Shown one piece after another: positions 9,296-24,200 of a stretch of DNA of 64,000 nt. The stretch covers positions 48,837,467 to 48,901,466 of the forward strand of contig NC_087070.1 in NCBI RefSeq assembly GCF_963678635.1. The letters run 5' to 3'. Numbering within the stretch: position 1 is the stretch's first letter; the number at the start of each line of letters is the position of its first letter. Made by a program: the position numbers and the translations under genes. The notes under the pieces were generated by a model. The model searched no databases. It was not told where the DNA came from and was given only the letters and a program-made list of their open reading frames with translations. This stretch comes from Symsagittifera roscoffensis (taxonomy: Eukaryota; Xenacoelomorpha; Acoela; Convolutidae).

Positions 9296-12200
9296 TTAAA
9301 ACTGAGTGAACGAGCTCCCCAATTGCGAATACGTAGTCTGCATAGCAAATGAATTATTTCCACCGCCGCCATGCATTGAAGTGTTTCCTCCAAAACCTCT
9401 TTGCTTGTTCTGAAATTAAATAGATAAAAAACAGTTATTCTGCGCAGTGATTATGAGCAAACCTGATAATTTGCAAATACTTCCAGGATCTAAGCTTTTT
9501 TTGAGAAGGGAACTTTCATTTCCAAAAAACATGAAAATTGAGTTTTCCATAACTTACTTTCGCACCAAACAAATTGCCAAAAATCACATTAAAAAACTGA
9601 TTGCGAAAAAAATGTAATGAATTCTCACTAACTTTGTAGACTCCAGATCCTCTTTGCAGCCCGTATGGATTGTATGCGCCCCCCTGCAAAGCTGCTCCGC
9701 CTCTGTCACCAAAAATACTGCCTCCTCTGTTCATCAGTCGTGCCCTGGTAAAACTACCTGCCCTCTCCATGGGGTTGAACATGCCCCCTCCTCCTCGACC
9801 ACCACCCATTCCGAAACCCCGCCCTCCCCTTCCCATGCCACCGAAGCCCCCACCTCTACCACGGAACCCATCTTGACGTCCCATGCCCCCCATCTGGTAA
9901 GCATTCATTCCCCCCATGCCTCCTCTTCCTCTGGGGCGTCCTCCAAATGACCCACCCATCGCTCCGCCCCTGCCTCCTGGGTGCATTCCGGGTGCAAAAT
10001 TTGCTCCCCCTCTCGGCCCTTTGATTGCCTCGACCATTCGCTTGGCGATTGGGGTAAGTGGAACGTGTATCTGGAAAATAAACATTTTATATTTTACCTT
10101 TCAATTTAAGCCCCATGAAACTTCGAACACCCACTCTATTTTCTAGAAGCATACTTTTCAGATCGATAGTGGCGGTTAAAACGAGCACGGATCATAAGGT
10201 TTAGACGTCGAATCTTCGAATTTTCGACAGAGAGGCAGAGAAGTATTTTTCGACAGAGAGGTCGAACCCAACAGAGAGCGATTTCATTTCCGCGCACCCG
10301 CCTCTGAAATCTTTCGTATAACTTAATTTTATAACTAGTTATTGATGGTATTATTGACGTTCGTTGACCTACCGTGACCTCCATCTGGCAGTCCTTGATG
10401 AACTGGTGGTTCTCCGCCTCCACTGCACTTTCAGCCCCACTCCTCTCCTGGTAGGTGATGAATGCATGCTGCCCCGTCTTATTGCACGACTTGATCACTC
10501 CGTGCTTCCCAAATTTCTCCTACAACAAGTCGCAAATAGTTGTATCCACTGTTATAACTACAAAAATAGCAAAAAGTTGGAGCAGAAAATATTAAACAAC
10601 GTAGCCAACTGACAGTTGGAAAAGAGTAATGAACGCAAGGAAACTGAAAAAAAAGTAATGAACGCAAGGAAACTGACTTGTTTTTTCAAAAACCTTCAAC
10701 TTTGGAATTTCGAGGAAAAAAATAGATGGCCTTGAAGCACTTTGAATTTGTAGAACAATTTATTTTGGACAAATTTTTGTTAAAATTAACCCAATTTGAG
10801 AAAACTGGATCAATATGTTAAATTTTTATTTCGCCGGGAAATCTGATAATTAATTTCCATTTTCGAAATTAGGATTCGATCACGTTTTTTGTGACCTTTA
10901 CACTTTGGCTGTTCGATAATGGACTTTGCCTTCCTTTTAACAATAGAAATGCACTGAACTTAAATAGAAATCACAAGTCAAACCGAGAAATTTTCCCGAA
11001 AAAAAACCAGAAAAAATCACTAAGACCTATATAAGAGTACTCACTACGTTCATTACAAAAAAGAGAAAACCCACCAGTTAAGTTTAAGTCGAGATAAAAC
11101 GCGGTGAAACCCTGTCGAGACATGATTTTACCCTAATTTTATCGAGACTTCTAAATTCTTAGGGATCTTGTCACAGAAATTACAGCAATGCAGTTAGCGC
11201 AGATGATTTTCAGCAACCTGTGGAATGTGGAACAAAATACTGATATCAAAATACTGATGTTCAAATATCTCTCGGGAATAATTTTGTTCGCTTATCGACA
11301 AATATATTTTTTGAAACGTAACCATCTGAGACGGTCGATTAGTAACAACCTCTTTGTCTCTATTGAGAAAATTAGTTCGAATCCCCAGCTAAGCACAAAA
11401 CCATACAAAAATCGAGCTTTTAATTAACCAGAAATCGTTCGATCACTTCTCACAAAAATTTGCCAAATGCATGGGCCTAATTCATGTCGATGGGACAAAT
11501 TTCGCAAGCAAAGTACCTTTTCAAGCAACCTTGAGGCATCAATTGTCTCGAAAACAAGCATCTACATGCAAACTAGCAGTCTCGGTAAAATACGTATCCA
11601 ATTGAGGAAAAAATGAGCGAAAAGTTCACTTAAATGTGTTTTCGACGACCTCAATTTTTTTGTAAAAGCTGTTGAAGCAATGAAACTTTATAATATTTAA
11701 AATTGCTTTGATGGCTTGAATAAAAATGCAAGCACGGATAAGCAACCAGAATTTTTTAAACAATTCATGTGGCATTGATGGCTTGAATCTGTTGGCAAAG
11801 TTGCAAAAATATGTATTTCAAGTTGTATATCTAGAAGCTGCGCAAGCAATGATACTTCAAAACATTTCAAATCATTTTGAATTTGAGCAGGCTCGCAAAA
11901 TTCAAGTTATGTTAAGCCGGCTATTGAAGATTGCATTGGTTCGCAAAAAGGCCGAATTATCTTAAGCAAGCCTTCTGTTTCTGTTAAGTGTTCTGAGGCC
12001 TTTAGTTTCCACCACATTAGTTTTGTTAGTTTGAAAAGATGTCAAAAATATATTTTCAACAATTTACTATAGCGATGACAGAAAATTGAAAGCTTGAATC
12101 GGTTCGCGGAAAAATTAAAAGCAGCAAAATTTTTAGACTTTTATTTGTTGTTTTGATAGCTTGAATCGGCTCGCAAAATAGGAACACTTATCCTGGGCGA

Positions 12201-15200
12201 GCTGCTCGAGCAACAAAACTTCGATAACAAGCAAAATGCTTGTTAGCATGAGTCAGTTCGCGTTAAGTTAGGCTATCTTGATAGAGCGATACAATACAAG
12301 CGGTGAAAAAATTGGAAACTTTAAATTAGTATGGATAGCTTAAAACGGTTGGCAAAAATAAAGCCAACATGAGCAATCGATCGAACTATGCGCCAAAATT
12401 TGAAATTTACACAACAAATGGATCATTTCAAATATATTCATGTTAAAATTATGGCAAACTGATCTGGTCCCTAACCCGGCTCAGGGGGGACTTTTCCGTA
12501 ACGGCCTCCCCTTGGCTCAGGAAAAAGTTCTCAGCGCTGGGGATAGTACCTTCCCGTAACCGGAGAGGTTTAGCGACCTTAGAATCGAATCCCCAGTCTA
12601 TTTATGGATGCCTCCAGTTAATTCCGGCCCAAAAAATGAAGTTTAAGGTACTTAACGAGACTTTTTTTGAATTTGGTTCAGTGACAGGGGGATTTTTCCG
12701 TTTAATTTTTTAAAGTGTCAATTTGACCCAAATTTTTAGTTTTTTCATCTAATTTTAAATTTTTTGGAAAGCCCTGACCATTTCCTTTCCGTAGACATCA
12801 AAATCGGATCATTTTAATCGGATCATTTTAAGATACTAACCCTAACTGTTTCAGATTTGGAGTTTCTTTAATTTCATTTTGTGGTTAATGTCACTAATCC
12901 CTGAAAAAGTATCCGAGTTGAATAAAAGATACCTCGTTGGAAAGCCCTATAACAGTGCTTTCCAGCGATACTATATAATCAAACTTTCAAAAATCTCGGT
13001 ATCCCCATGTTCGGAAGGGTCGGGTCAGTATATACGGGTTGAAAAAGTAACTCGATAATCTAGTAGACTTGAAATGTGCAACTACCGTTCTTGTTGTTCC
13101 TTAATTGTAAATTTTGGCATATAGGAGTATTTTTACGCAAGCAACACGATTCCGAAGTCGTTTTAAACGATTTCCATTTTGTTGGGTCAATTTTGGCACT
13201 TTTTAAATTTTTGAAAACCGCTCCGGGCACTTCTTCGTTTTTTTTGAAACCTATCACCAATTTTTTGTTTTTTAACGATGTTGCGGCATCAATGTCATAA
13301 GTGGGCTTTAAACCTGAGTTACTTACCTTACCAACGATGTATCATACATGTAACAAAAAATTCTTTGTTGATCAAAATGTTTATTAAAAAAAATTGGAGT
13401 CTTTTACGTTTAAATCAGTTTTTTGGACAATTAATGGTGCCAATGTGTTGTCATGCATAAATAGAAGGCTTATGGGGATTCAAAACTGTGACAGTGTGTA
13501 TGAAGTAACGTTTTGGATCATAACTGATAATCGAAATAGCGCCATCAGGCCACTTTCGCCCATTTCCTGTGTGAACTCATTTTACTGTTTCATGAACCAA
13601 CTCAATTGTTTTTGTACCTTGAGGGTCACAGACACACTAAAATGGCCTCATTGTTACAATTCCAACAATTATAAGAGACCATGTTGAAGAGCTATCCATT
13701 TTTGACGTCAAGCCATTTTTGACGTCAAACGCTTCTTGCAAAAATTGGGGTTAAGCTTTTTTCTTCTTAATTTCAGGTGTTTCTTATGGTTGCGAACGTG
13801 TTAAAATGCTACTATATGATGTTTCAGACTAAGCAGGATCAACATACCATTTTTGATACAATAATGTAGTCACAGTACCTTCATGAAAATTTAAAAATCA
13901 ACAAAAAAAGAAGTTTTTTTTTGAAAAAATTAGGCCAGCAGAAAAGTTGTGCTCTTAGAATGTTCAAGTTATAGTCTCAGGTTTACATATATAACGTCTA
14001 CAATAAGACTAGAAGTATAATAACACAATTTGGCCCCAACCTATGAGCGGAGGTGGAAATTGTTTTAGAACTGATATATTTTTTTTCAAACAAATTTGGG
14101 AACAGCACAAATTTTTTCCCTGTATAAGATTTATTTTCTTGACTCAGACGTTACGATTCATGACCAAAAAAATTAGTGTCTGTACCATAGATGGGTTTAG
14201 ACCGCAAAAACTAAGCAAAACTCATCGTATTTTCTTATATCGAAATTTATAAACAAAAACTGATGCAAGCCAGAACACTTTTTATGATTGTTTCTACTGA
14301 TTAATGACTATGTATTGACTAAAATGTAGTAAAATTACAAAACGTATAATAAACACAAGATGCAGCAGACATGTTGGAATAAATTAGAAAACATCAAACA
14401 AAAATTTTTCTGAAGTAATTTTTGCTGTAAACAAAATTAGAGCAGCATACACATTTTTACCCTAGTTAGTTCAATTTATGTCTCAAGTTGCCAGAAAAAC
14501 CCTATGAAATCCGACTAGGTGTTTAATGAATCAATAAGGTGCCGACCTATGAGCTTAAATGCCACTAATTTGCGATATTTTTTTTTCAACTCATTTTTTT
14601 CACAGCAGAAAACATTCCCGTGTTTAAGATTATCATTATTCTTTCAAAATGTACTACACATCATGGAGATGACGATATATGATCTTATATTACAGTGTTT
14701 GTCCCATAATTGGTTGTAGATAACAAAACGGAACATAAATTGGTCTGATTTTCCCATATAGTAACTTATAAGTAGAATCTAATATAGCAGATTATTTTTT
14801 TCTTACTTCTTATACTTATAAGTGAATATATAGTGATTAAAAATGTTTTAAGTTGAATAATGTATATTAAAATACAAAATGCAGCATATATGTCGAAGTA
14901 AATTAGAAAACATGAAAAAAATCTTTCTGAAGTACCTTTTCTGTAAAAAAAAAATTGGAGCAGCAAAAAAAATTTTCCCCAAAGTTAGTTCATAGTATTT
15001 TCTCAAGCTGCCAAAACAACCTATAAAACTCGACTAGGTAATAAACCAATATGGTGCCAATCTTTGAGCATAGATGGGACTAAATTCAGATTTTTTTAAA
15101 CTGATTTCTTACATATCTGTCAAAAAACAGAGCAGACTTCTGCAAAAGCAATTTGAGATATCAGAAAAATTATGAAAGCACGTGTTCATAATATATGAGG

Positions 15201-18200
15201 GTTTGTTTTGGGCTAGTCCGAAAAAATTAATTCGTAGGCAATTGAGATAGAGTTCATTATATTTGAAACAGAAAATCTCAATCGGGAAACTGGTGCTGAC
15301 AAGTATTACTTGTGCATGAAATGCCTTGATCGGCTCTTTTCCAGTCCCCCCCTTGATTTTTTCTGAAAGTAATTATATGAAAGTCTATTTGAAATGACTT
15401 TTTATGTTAGAAACTGCAGTAAAACGTGTCAGCGTGAAAATGTGAACAGATTTCTAGAACATTTCCAATATGCAAATTGCCGCGTGAACAATTTTTGAAC
15501 ATCTGTTTTGTAATTTAACAAGGGGGGTGGGAAACTGGAAAAGAGCCCCTTGATCTTTGTTGTCAGTCACAACATCCACAATTCAGAAAACACGTCGAAA
15601 AAGAAAGCGGCGCTTGGTCAGAAGAGTTTATATGATTATAGAGTTTATATGATTATATGAAGCTCCAAAAATAAATTCAAATGTCGAAATAGTTCAGAAG
15701 TGCGCAACATCAAACACTGATCAGCTCCAAGTCTCAACCTCAAGCGGCCCATAGCGTGAGCGAGAAATAGTTGATGATACCTTGACCTATTGTAGCGCAT
15801 GCAATGGTAATGGTTTAAGTCGTTCAAACAAACAGAGCTCACCTTGAAAACGTGCACCGGGTTGATAAACAATATCTCTCGATTATTACCAGGGTTATGC
15901 TCTTGGAAAACAGCGATTGGCGAGATGAAACCAATGGAAAAAGTACGTTTGTCTGCATGAAGAGTGTCTTATCGTGTATGGTAGAAGAGGTGGTCATACA
16001 TATAAACTTGTTAAAGGACGAAGAGTTGTCCGAACACTGTCTGATCTACCAAGTACATAACAAAGGAGTTAGAAAAGCGAGTATTTATCGAGGAAATCAA
16101 AACTCCCCATGGAAAAATTGATTTCGCATTACATCTGACAGAGTTCAAGACATCTGCAATATTAGAGTGGCACAGAATTGGACATGATGTTATCATCCCG
16201 GAAAACGTCGTTTTAGTTTGTAGTCGAGTAAAGGATTGTCTTGTGCTAACGGAAGGTTTGAACAAGGTGTACAAGATTACAGAATGGATGAACCAATATA
16301 AAAGGGTGAGAGCCGAAAGCACGATGCAAAATTGGTTAAAACATCTCCAGCGCTTCGTTGACTTCTTGCTAACCAGAATCGAGTACGGCAGCAAAAACCC
16401 CTATCTCGACGTAGTTGTCATTGAGAAAGAGATAGCAAAGAGAATTAAGGCCCTCAACAGACCAAAACCGATCCGAAACAATATTCTCATTGATGGCGAA
16501 GGAGAACAGTTACCAGATAGCTACCTTGTCGAGATGGGCGGGTGCAACACAGGATTATTTGGAGGAAAAATTATCAGACATTGACAGCATTTCGGAAACT
16601 GACTACCGGGTAGTGCAGTATAACTTCCTAGCACTGTTGATTATGTATTCAGGATTAAGAGCTGGAACGATCATCAAAATCGAGAGGAACTATTTGCAAC
16701 GAATGTTCTTTGATGAAGAATGCCAGGTGTTTGGCACGAAATTGATCCCTCCTGAAGTAGCGGAGCTTCGCATGGGCCTTGCACAATGACAAAGGATATA
16801 TCTTATTTCGAAAAAAAGTCGGGCGCACACACAACAACTTCAAATTTTCTGGCAAAAAACTTTGAACCAAATGCTAAAAGACATTCTGGACAAGTATTTA
16901 GATCTGAGAACCAAATTGGAGCATGATCAAGAAGAGTACCTATTGTGTCCTCTTTCATTGAAGAACCCATCAGAGACACAACTCCTAAACGTCATGAAGA
17001 ACTATTGGAGGATTCGAAAAACAGCACGCCACTGTGAATTTCAATGGAGACAAAATCAAAAAGGCTATGAGCACGCACTTTGCTTTAACAATTCAGGATC
17101 CAAATGCAATGAAAGCTATTTACGAACAAATTGGTCATTCCAGTACAGTTGCTAGAAACAACTATGAAATTGGCCGGAACACGTTTAAATCAAGCAAGTT
17201 CACAAGCAAACCATCGTAACAATCTGTTTATTCAGGAAAAGTTGTACAGAGACGCTTTTTTGATGAGCTTGATATTTCAGGGTGAGTTAAATTTGAAAAA
17301 AAACAACTCGGCGAAAACAGCTGATTTTTTGAATTTTGTTCACGGAGAAACTAATTTTTCACCAATAAACACGATTTTTGTTATTTCGATTTATCTATAC
17401 CATGGATCATAGCACCTATATACTGATATTCGTCTAATATTTGTAACAAAAAATGGTTTTCATTATCGTAAATTCATTTTTTTGTAGAAGGTTTTGGGTC
17501 TCTGAAAAACCGGCACTTGGACTGAAAAACCGGCACTTTTTTCTCAACTTTTTCGAAACCGCATAGAATAAAGCTTTCTTATCATAAAGAAAAACGAGAC
17601 CTCCAAAGATTGCAAAACCTTTTTCTGTGATTGCCGAGATCACATACGAACTCCTGGATATGTATCCATTTCGTCATTTTGAAAATAATTTTGACAAAAT
17701 TTTGCGTGTCTTCTCTGCTTTTTTGCTAATTGGGTAATTTTCATCTTTAAAAATGATTAAAATTACGTTCATTTAGGATATAACTAATTTAACACATATT
17801 TGGCAAAATTGTTCTCAAAAAGTAACCTTTAATGTTGGTTTTGGTTTTTTGGGGGTTAACTTTACTAAAATTGATCAAAGGGACTTTTCCGATACTAAGG
17901 GGACTTTTCGGGGTGCTTAGGGAACTTTTCAGGGTACCGGGGTGTTTTTCGGGGGACTTTTCCGTTACTTAAAACCCCCGGCTCAGGGGACTTTTCCGTG
18001 TGGTAAGTAACGGAAAAATCCCCTAGAGCAGGACCACCCAATTTCGGTTGACTGATCTTACACCCAAACTTATTCCATCCCGCCAACTGCTTTAAAGGAG
18101 GCTTGTTTTCTTCGTTCTTGTCGTTCCCAATATTTTTGTCTTTCCCAATATATTATCCTGATTTTCTGAGTAAAATCGATCCAATTTCGTAATATAGAGA

Positions 18201-21200
18201 GTCGTCTAAATTGGGAAAGACCCTGTAGGTTTTGCAAAAAGTCGAAAAAACATAATTATTTACAAAACTTTTCAAAATTAAAAAGCTTTACGTTCTGTTT
18301 TTAATATGCGTGGTAGGAAAAAATAATTGCAAAAAAAAACTTTTTTAATTACTGGGATATGAGGAGGAAATAAAAAATGCACAAAATGCGATAGGAGCTA
18401 TAAAAAATTAGACGAGTAATTTCAAATTTGGCAATAATGATTCAAACTTTTTGGTTTCATTTCATATCATTTTTCGTTTCGCCTTAGTACAATTGAACCC
18501 ATCGCTATACTATCATCCTGTGCACATTTCTGGCTCAAAAGAGAAACTCTAGGGCAATATTCGGCGACCGAATGATTGATTTAGTGTCCCCTCTGGTTCA
18601 ATGCTATATTGTACAGGTGTTAAATTTAGATGCAGTCGGACCAAACTAATTCGTTCTTAAAAGCAATAGCAGCTTACCCAATGCTAAGTTTATTATTTTT
18701 TCTTCGATATATTTTCCAATCTAGCCATAAAATTGTTTAGCTCACAAAACTGACTATATTTATTAAATTAGTTTAAAAAGCGCAGAGGGGAAACGGATTT
18801 GGTAAAGTACCACGGGAGAAGTATCTTAGCAATGACAACCAAACAAGTCTAATTATACTAACTTGTTTTCCATTACACTTATAATTCATTAAAGCAGACT
18901 AGAAATGTGGAAGATCTTGACTGGAAATCCATGTTTCACCTATAAGTATAACATAATAACGAGACCGATTGTGAGACAAAAAACTAACATGAAGGTCTCC
19001 TTGTGTGACGGAGTCGTTGAGTTTCGTTACTAAGATGACTGTTGACCTATTTGCCACTGCCTCGTCCGGATTGTCCAGAGGAATGGCCCAGTCTACCTGA
19101 AATTATACCAAAAAATGCAATTAAATCTTTAGTACGCAATTATCACTACAATCGTCATAATCAAACAAACTCGACTTAACTTTTTCTTCAAAAACCTCGA
19201 AGATCATTATAAAAGCTCGACTTAACTTTTTTCAAAAAGCTCAAAGAGGATTAAAAACGCTCGACTAAACTTTTTTATGATGCCCTTTAAGCAACTCATA
19301 ATCACTGTTAACCTCAGCACTGTGAATTCGCTTCGTTTTGGTTAAATAGTATGGAATGAGTTGTGACCTTGAACTTGCGGTAGTTGTCCCATGCAGCGAT
19401 AGAGCTCCTCTGGCTCATCAGTTTGCGTCTGGCGGCTGCGGCGTCAAAGTAACAGTCGAACTCCAGGAAACAGAAACCTAAACAAGGAATAACATTTGAA
19501 ACCTTAAATCGAACCGGTGCTCCCACCACTTGTGATACAGTAACAGCATAGCATGGCACTGAAATTAACGCTGCTCGCTGAAACATGTTAAGAAATTTCG
19601 GAAAAAAGTCTGTAACGAAATACATTTTGACGAAAACAAGTCAAGGTAGACAATTACCAGCAGTGACACAGGCGAAGCTGCTGTTCGCACACAAAAGCAA
19701 GAAAACGGCAAAAAAGTTGTAAACAGCCAAAAACAAAATGAAAGAAAAAAAGAAAAGGTAAAATCTTGGAAAAAAACTCTTGCTATGTGGCGGAATCGAA
19801 CCTCCCGGCCTTGAGATTAGGAGTGTCACATCCTAGCATTTCCGCCATGGTCATTTGGAATTATACTGACACTAGCCACGCACCAATCAAGCTGCTACAG
19901 ATGCTATTAAATTGCCAATGCTCGGAAATGTACCAAGTGCCATAAAAGGAGCCTATTTACGACTTGGGTTAGAAAAAAGGTGCTTCGTAGTTTTACACTA
20001 CGATGATTTAAAACCATATGAAACTTATTTTACGAAGCTGCAAATAAGGCGGCAAAAATCCAAATTTCGAATTTTATACAAAAAGATGAGATTGAAGCAT
20101 TTTGAATTTCGGGAACAATTTAAAATTGATATTTTTATTTTTCGATAAGATTTACTCTCTTTTGTTTTTGATAAAAGTAGCCTATTTTGAGAAAACTGGG
20201 TCAAAAGGTCATTTTGCGTACTGCTGGAAGTAGTTCAAGTTTTTTTGCGCCTTTTCTGCTTTCATAAATCGAGAGCGCATCGCACCTGTGTCTTCCTTTT
20301 AGCAAATGAACTGGAATTTAACTTCAAAAAAAATCAAAAGTCAAACCGCAGATCAACTTTGGTGCGAATAAATTTCAAGACTTTTTCATGGAAATTTTTT
20401 TCTAAAAATTAGGCTGCACCTCTATAATTGAACTACGTTCATCACTCAACATTGTCAAACAAAATTGAGCTAAAGTCTTGAAACTCAATATTTTCTAGCT
20501 CTCATAACTTACATTAAATTCGATTTCCCTTCTGCGCTTAATGAGATGAACGCATGCATAACAACATAGCATAAAAGAAACTTTCTGAGCCGGAAAAAAA
20601 GCAAAAATGGAATAAATAGCCAAGACAGTTATATCCAAGAAAATAGCCAAGACAGGAAAAGAGCCAATGAACGCAAGTAAACGGAAAAAAAACTAACTTG
20701 TTCCTTGAAAAATCTCAGCTTTCGAATTTCAAAGAAAAGAATAGATGCCTTTAAAGCCCTTTGAACTTCAAGAAAAATTTATAATTGGCACTTAGTTGTT
20801 AAACCGGACGGTTCGAGACAACCGGATCAAAAATATTTTTTATGCTCGGAATGTTTGGTGAAAATGTGATATAACTCGAACAGAAAAGAAAAATAACTTT
20901 ATAAACGCAAAATATGCGTCTAGAATACGAGTTAATTTCCTTCGCAACTACGTTATATATACAAAAAATGAAAATCGTATTATAATCGTATATTTGCATG
21001 TTTTATTGACTAGTAAATATTGCAAAAATCTTTGCAATTAAAAATATGCGACTGGCGTTGGAAAAAATGGACAAACTCAACGCTTCGGTCCCAAGCTCGC
21101 TTCTCTAAACGACTTTTGAAGCAACAATACAAGCTCAACTTTTTGCCATTACCATTTTGTTTTTGGAGAGCGTAATTTTAAGTCCTTTACATGCAATTTA

Positions 21201-24200
21201 TTTTACTCATAACAATGAAAGCTTCCAAAACGCAGAGGAAATTTCCTCGAAAAAAATGTTCAAAAACAGATTCCGTTAAAGAGTGATGATTTGAACCTCT
21301 GTTTTGACCGTTAAGAGAAGACACATCATCTGGTTCCTGAATGACGACATCTGTGAGTTTTTCCACCTCCTGGGAGAAGGCGGAGAAGATCTGTTCACGT
21401 GTCTTGTCCTTGGGAATGCCGCCCACGTAGAGCTTGGTGAATTGCACGTTCAAGTTGCACACTATCTTCCGGCCACGAATTCTGAAAAGAGAGAAAACAA
21501 TTAATTCCTCCGATTAAATTACTTCGCATATTAAATTATAAGCAACAACAAAGATGCTGAATTACCATTTGAAGTCACTTGCTCTAGTAAGTGAAAAAAA
21601 TGTTAGGAAAAAGAAAAAATCGAAAAGAGAAAAGGATCTTCTGAAAAATTAACCTACTGCACAAGGCTTTCTCCTGAGTGAATTAATAATCAGCCCACTT
21701 AAAAAACGTGGAAGGACGTGAATCCCAAAGAACCACAATTACTTTGCTTGCGAATGAAAGAACCTGAAAAATTTCCAGATTTGCAGACAAAAACAGATGT
21801 AGGAATCCGCCAATAGAGACTTGGAGCTAAGGGGAAAAGTAAGTGATTTCTTCGATGCAATGCTTTCGAATCTTTTTGCATGGAAGCAATATCTTGATTA
21901 TATCTTGAAGACAAAATTAGAAAACTTTCAGTGCACTGCAATTTTCCAAGTCATGAAAATTTTCAGCGCACTGCAAGTACATAGAAATAATGAAATAAGA
22001 TACACCGGAATGATGAAAGAATAATTTTTGAATTAAAAAGGAAGAATTTGCCATGATGTAAATACGCAGAGCACATTATTCAAAAAGCCCATATGTAGAA
22101 AACTATAACATAATGTGATTATATTTAATTTTTTAGACCATCCTGCATTTAAAAAAAAACGATTCGCCAATGTCACTGAAGAAGAAACCATGTAATCAGT
22201 GAAATGTGACTGTAATTAACTTCAGAACCTGCAAGAAACATGAAAGCAACCGATGGAAGCGACTTTGATTTCAGACAATATTTCAATTCTTTCGGAGGCT
22301 GTTCAAATCCTTCCTTCCTTGTATCTTGTCAAAGACTTTCGACAAACTTAATCAGTAGAATCAAGAAGATAAAAAATAGAAGAAAACAATTTTCACAAAA
22401 CTCGAACTAAGTGAAGATACTTAGTACTATTACTGCATAAACATGCAAGGAAAACTGATGGAAGAAGACTGATAGCCAAGACAGAAAAAGAGTCAATGAA
22501 CGCAAGTAAACGGAAAAAAAACCAAAACATTGTAGAATTTGTCAATGATGAAGAAACAATTTTATCTAATCAATTCATATCACAAAAAACTCTGTTGTTT
22601 TTACTTTACACGGGATCGGGTTGGGCTCGATCGTCTCCAGGCCTAGTAACTTCGGGGATCCACCCATAGGTCGAAGCCATAGAAATGCAGGGTTAAGTAG
22701 GACAGTTGAAGTGACAGGAAGTGTGGCGTGCAAGGGAGCAAGTTGGGCACAGAGGGGAGCTGCCTAGTCGGGAAATTCAGTTTAAAAGCCTGCTATAGCT
22801 GGACCAGAGTTCGGAGAGCTTACAGCGGGTATTTCTGGTGGGATTGTTCTGAGAGTTCAATTTTGGGTGGAGGGATACAAATTCGGCAAAGGGTGGGGTT
22901 TCGGCAAAAAACTTGGTTACTTGCTTTGTATGGTTGCGTTTTAAAATACGTTAAAAAATTCAAAACAAAGGTGGAGATTTCGTCTTGGTTATTTACAATC
23001 TACGGCGGATTTTCGTTAAGCGAGTAGTTAAGTACATACTCACCAATTTCTTATGGCCGTATTTGGCGAGGTAGAAGGGAATGCGAGTAGAAAAACTGTT
23101 AGGGTGCTGGGAACAGTACGAAGAGATGAAAAATTCAGTGATTGGCGGTTTTTGACGTTTAAAATTTCAAATTCACTATGCAGGTGGGCAGCGGATTTCA
23201 TTAGGGTGAAGAAAAAACACGTAGAGCATCTGATTCACTGAGGTGTTACACACACCGTGAGACCAAATAGGGGAGGCGTAAGCTAGTTTGGGTTCACTTA
23301 GTTCCAAGACAAAAAAAGGATTACTGATACTTTAGGAATGAAAATTTAAGTTTCGAGAAGTATAAAAATCGCATCGATTTTCTAGGTAGCCTTTTAACGA
23401 GTTAGATGCTTTCTCGGTATCAAAGCTTCGGGAGAATTGATGAAATTGGTGCGCATATGAGGTGAGGTAAAAACTCTCTGGAAGGGGAGGGGCGTTCTGA
23501 CCGTTGAAAGTAAAAAGAATGCGTGGTAGCACTGAACCCTGCGGAGCTCCACAGCGAATTATGTCATGGTGGATGACTGTGATGGCAAGTGCTGGCTTGA
23601 CGCCCAGTCACATAGTTGCTGATCCAGCCCACTAAGTCTCTTGGGAGCAGTGTGTTATGAACAAGTTCCACGAGTGTGCGATGACACACCAAATCGAAAG
23701 TGTTTAAAAGGTCCAACATAACAAGAACAGTGCGTAAGGAATGGCCATTATGATTGTAACCGTTTGTGACGTAAAATTGAAGGGTTCACAGTGCAGTGGT
23801 AAAGGAGTGAATGGTCGGAAACCAAGTTGATGCTTGGTGTTTGGTAGATGTTTAGTAAAAATGGTAGATGAGCCTCTCTCAAGTTTTAATTGCTGGACAA
23901 TTAATTGATATGGTCCTGTATGATGTTAGCAGATTAAGGTCTTTATCTGCTTTGGAAAAAGGTAGGATTTTTGATTTTTTTTTTCACGTTTGAGGGATTA
24001 TGTTCTCAGACAGCGAGGAATAAAAAAAGAACATTTTAGTGCACGGCTAGAGGACACCAGTGTTTCAAGTGGATATTGCATAGGCCATGGCTTGGGAGAA
24101 AAGTAGCGTCGATAGAAGGAGCGAGATTGGCTATCTTACGTCTTGTACGGAGTAGTTAATCTGAAGTGTGAGTATATCTTGTTGGTTACTGAGGGACTTT

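Noticed and set aside
9654..10146. Long plus-strand open frames rich in Pro and Ser opposite SYNCRIP exon 11
   Set aside because: They are the antisense of the Gly/Arg-rich exon; GC-rich codons on one strand remove stops on the other.
19785..19858. Possible functional tRNA gene on the minus strand
   Set aside because: The acceptor and D stems do not pair well and the flanks recur in other repeats, so a SINE or pseudogene is more likely.
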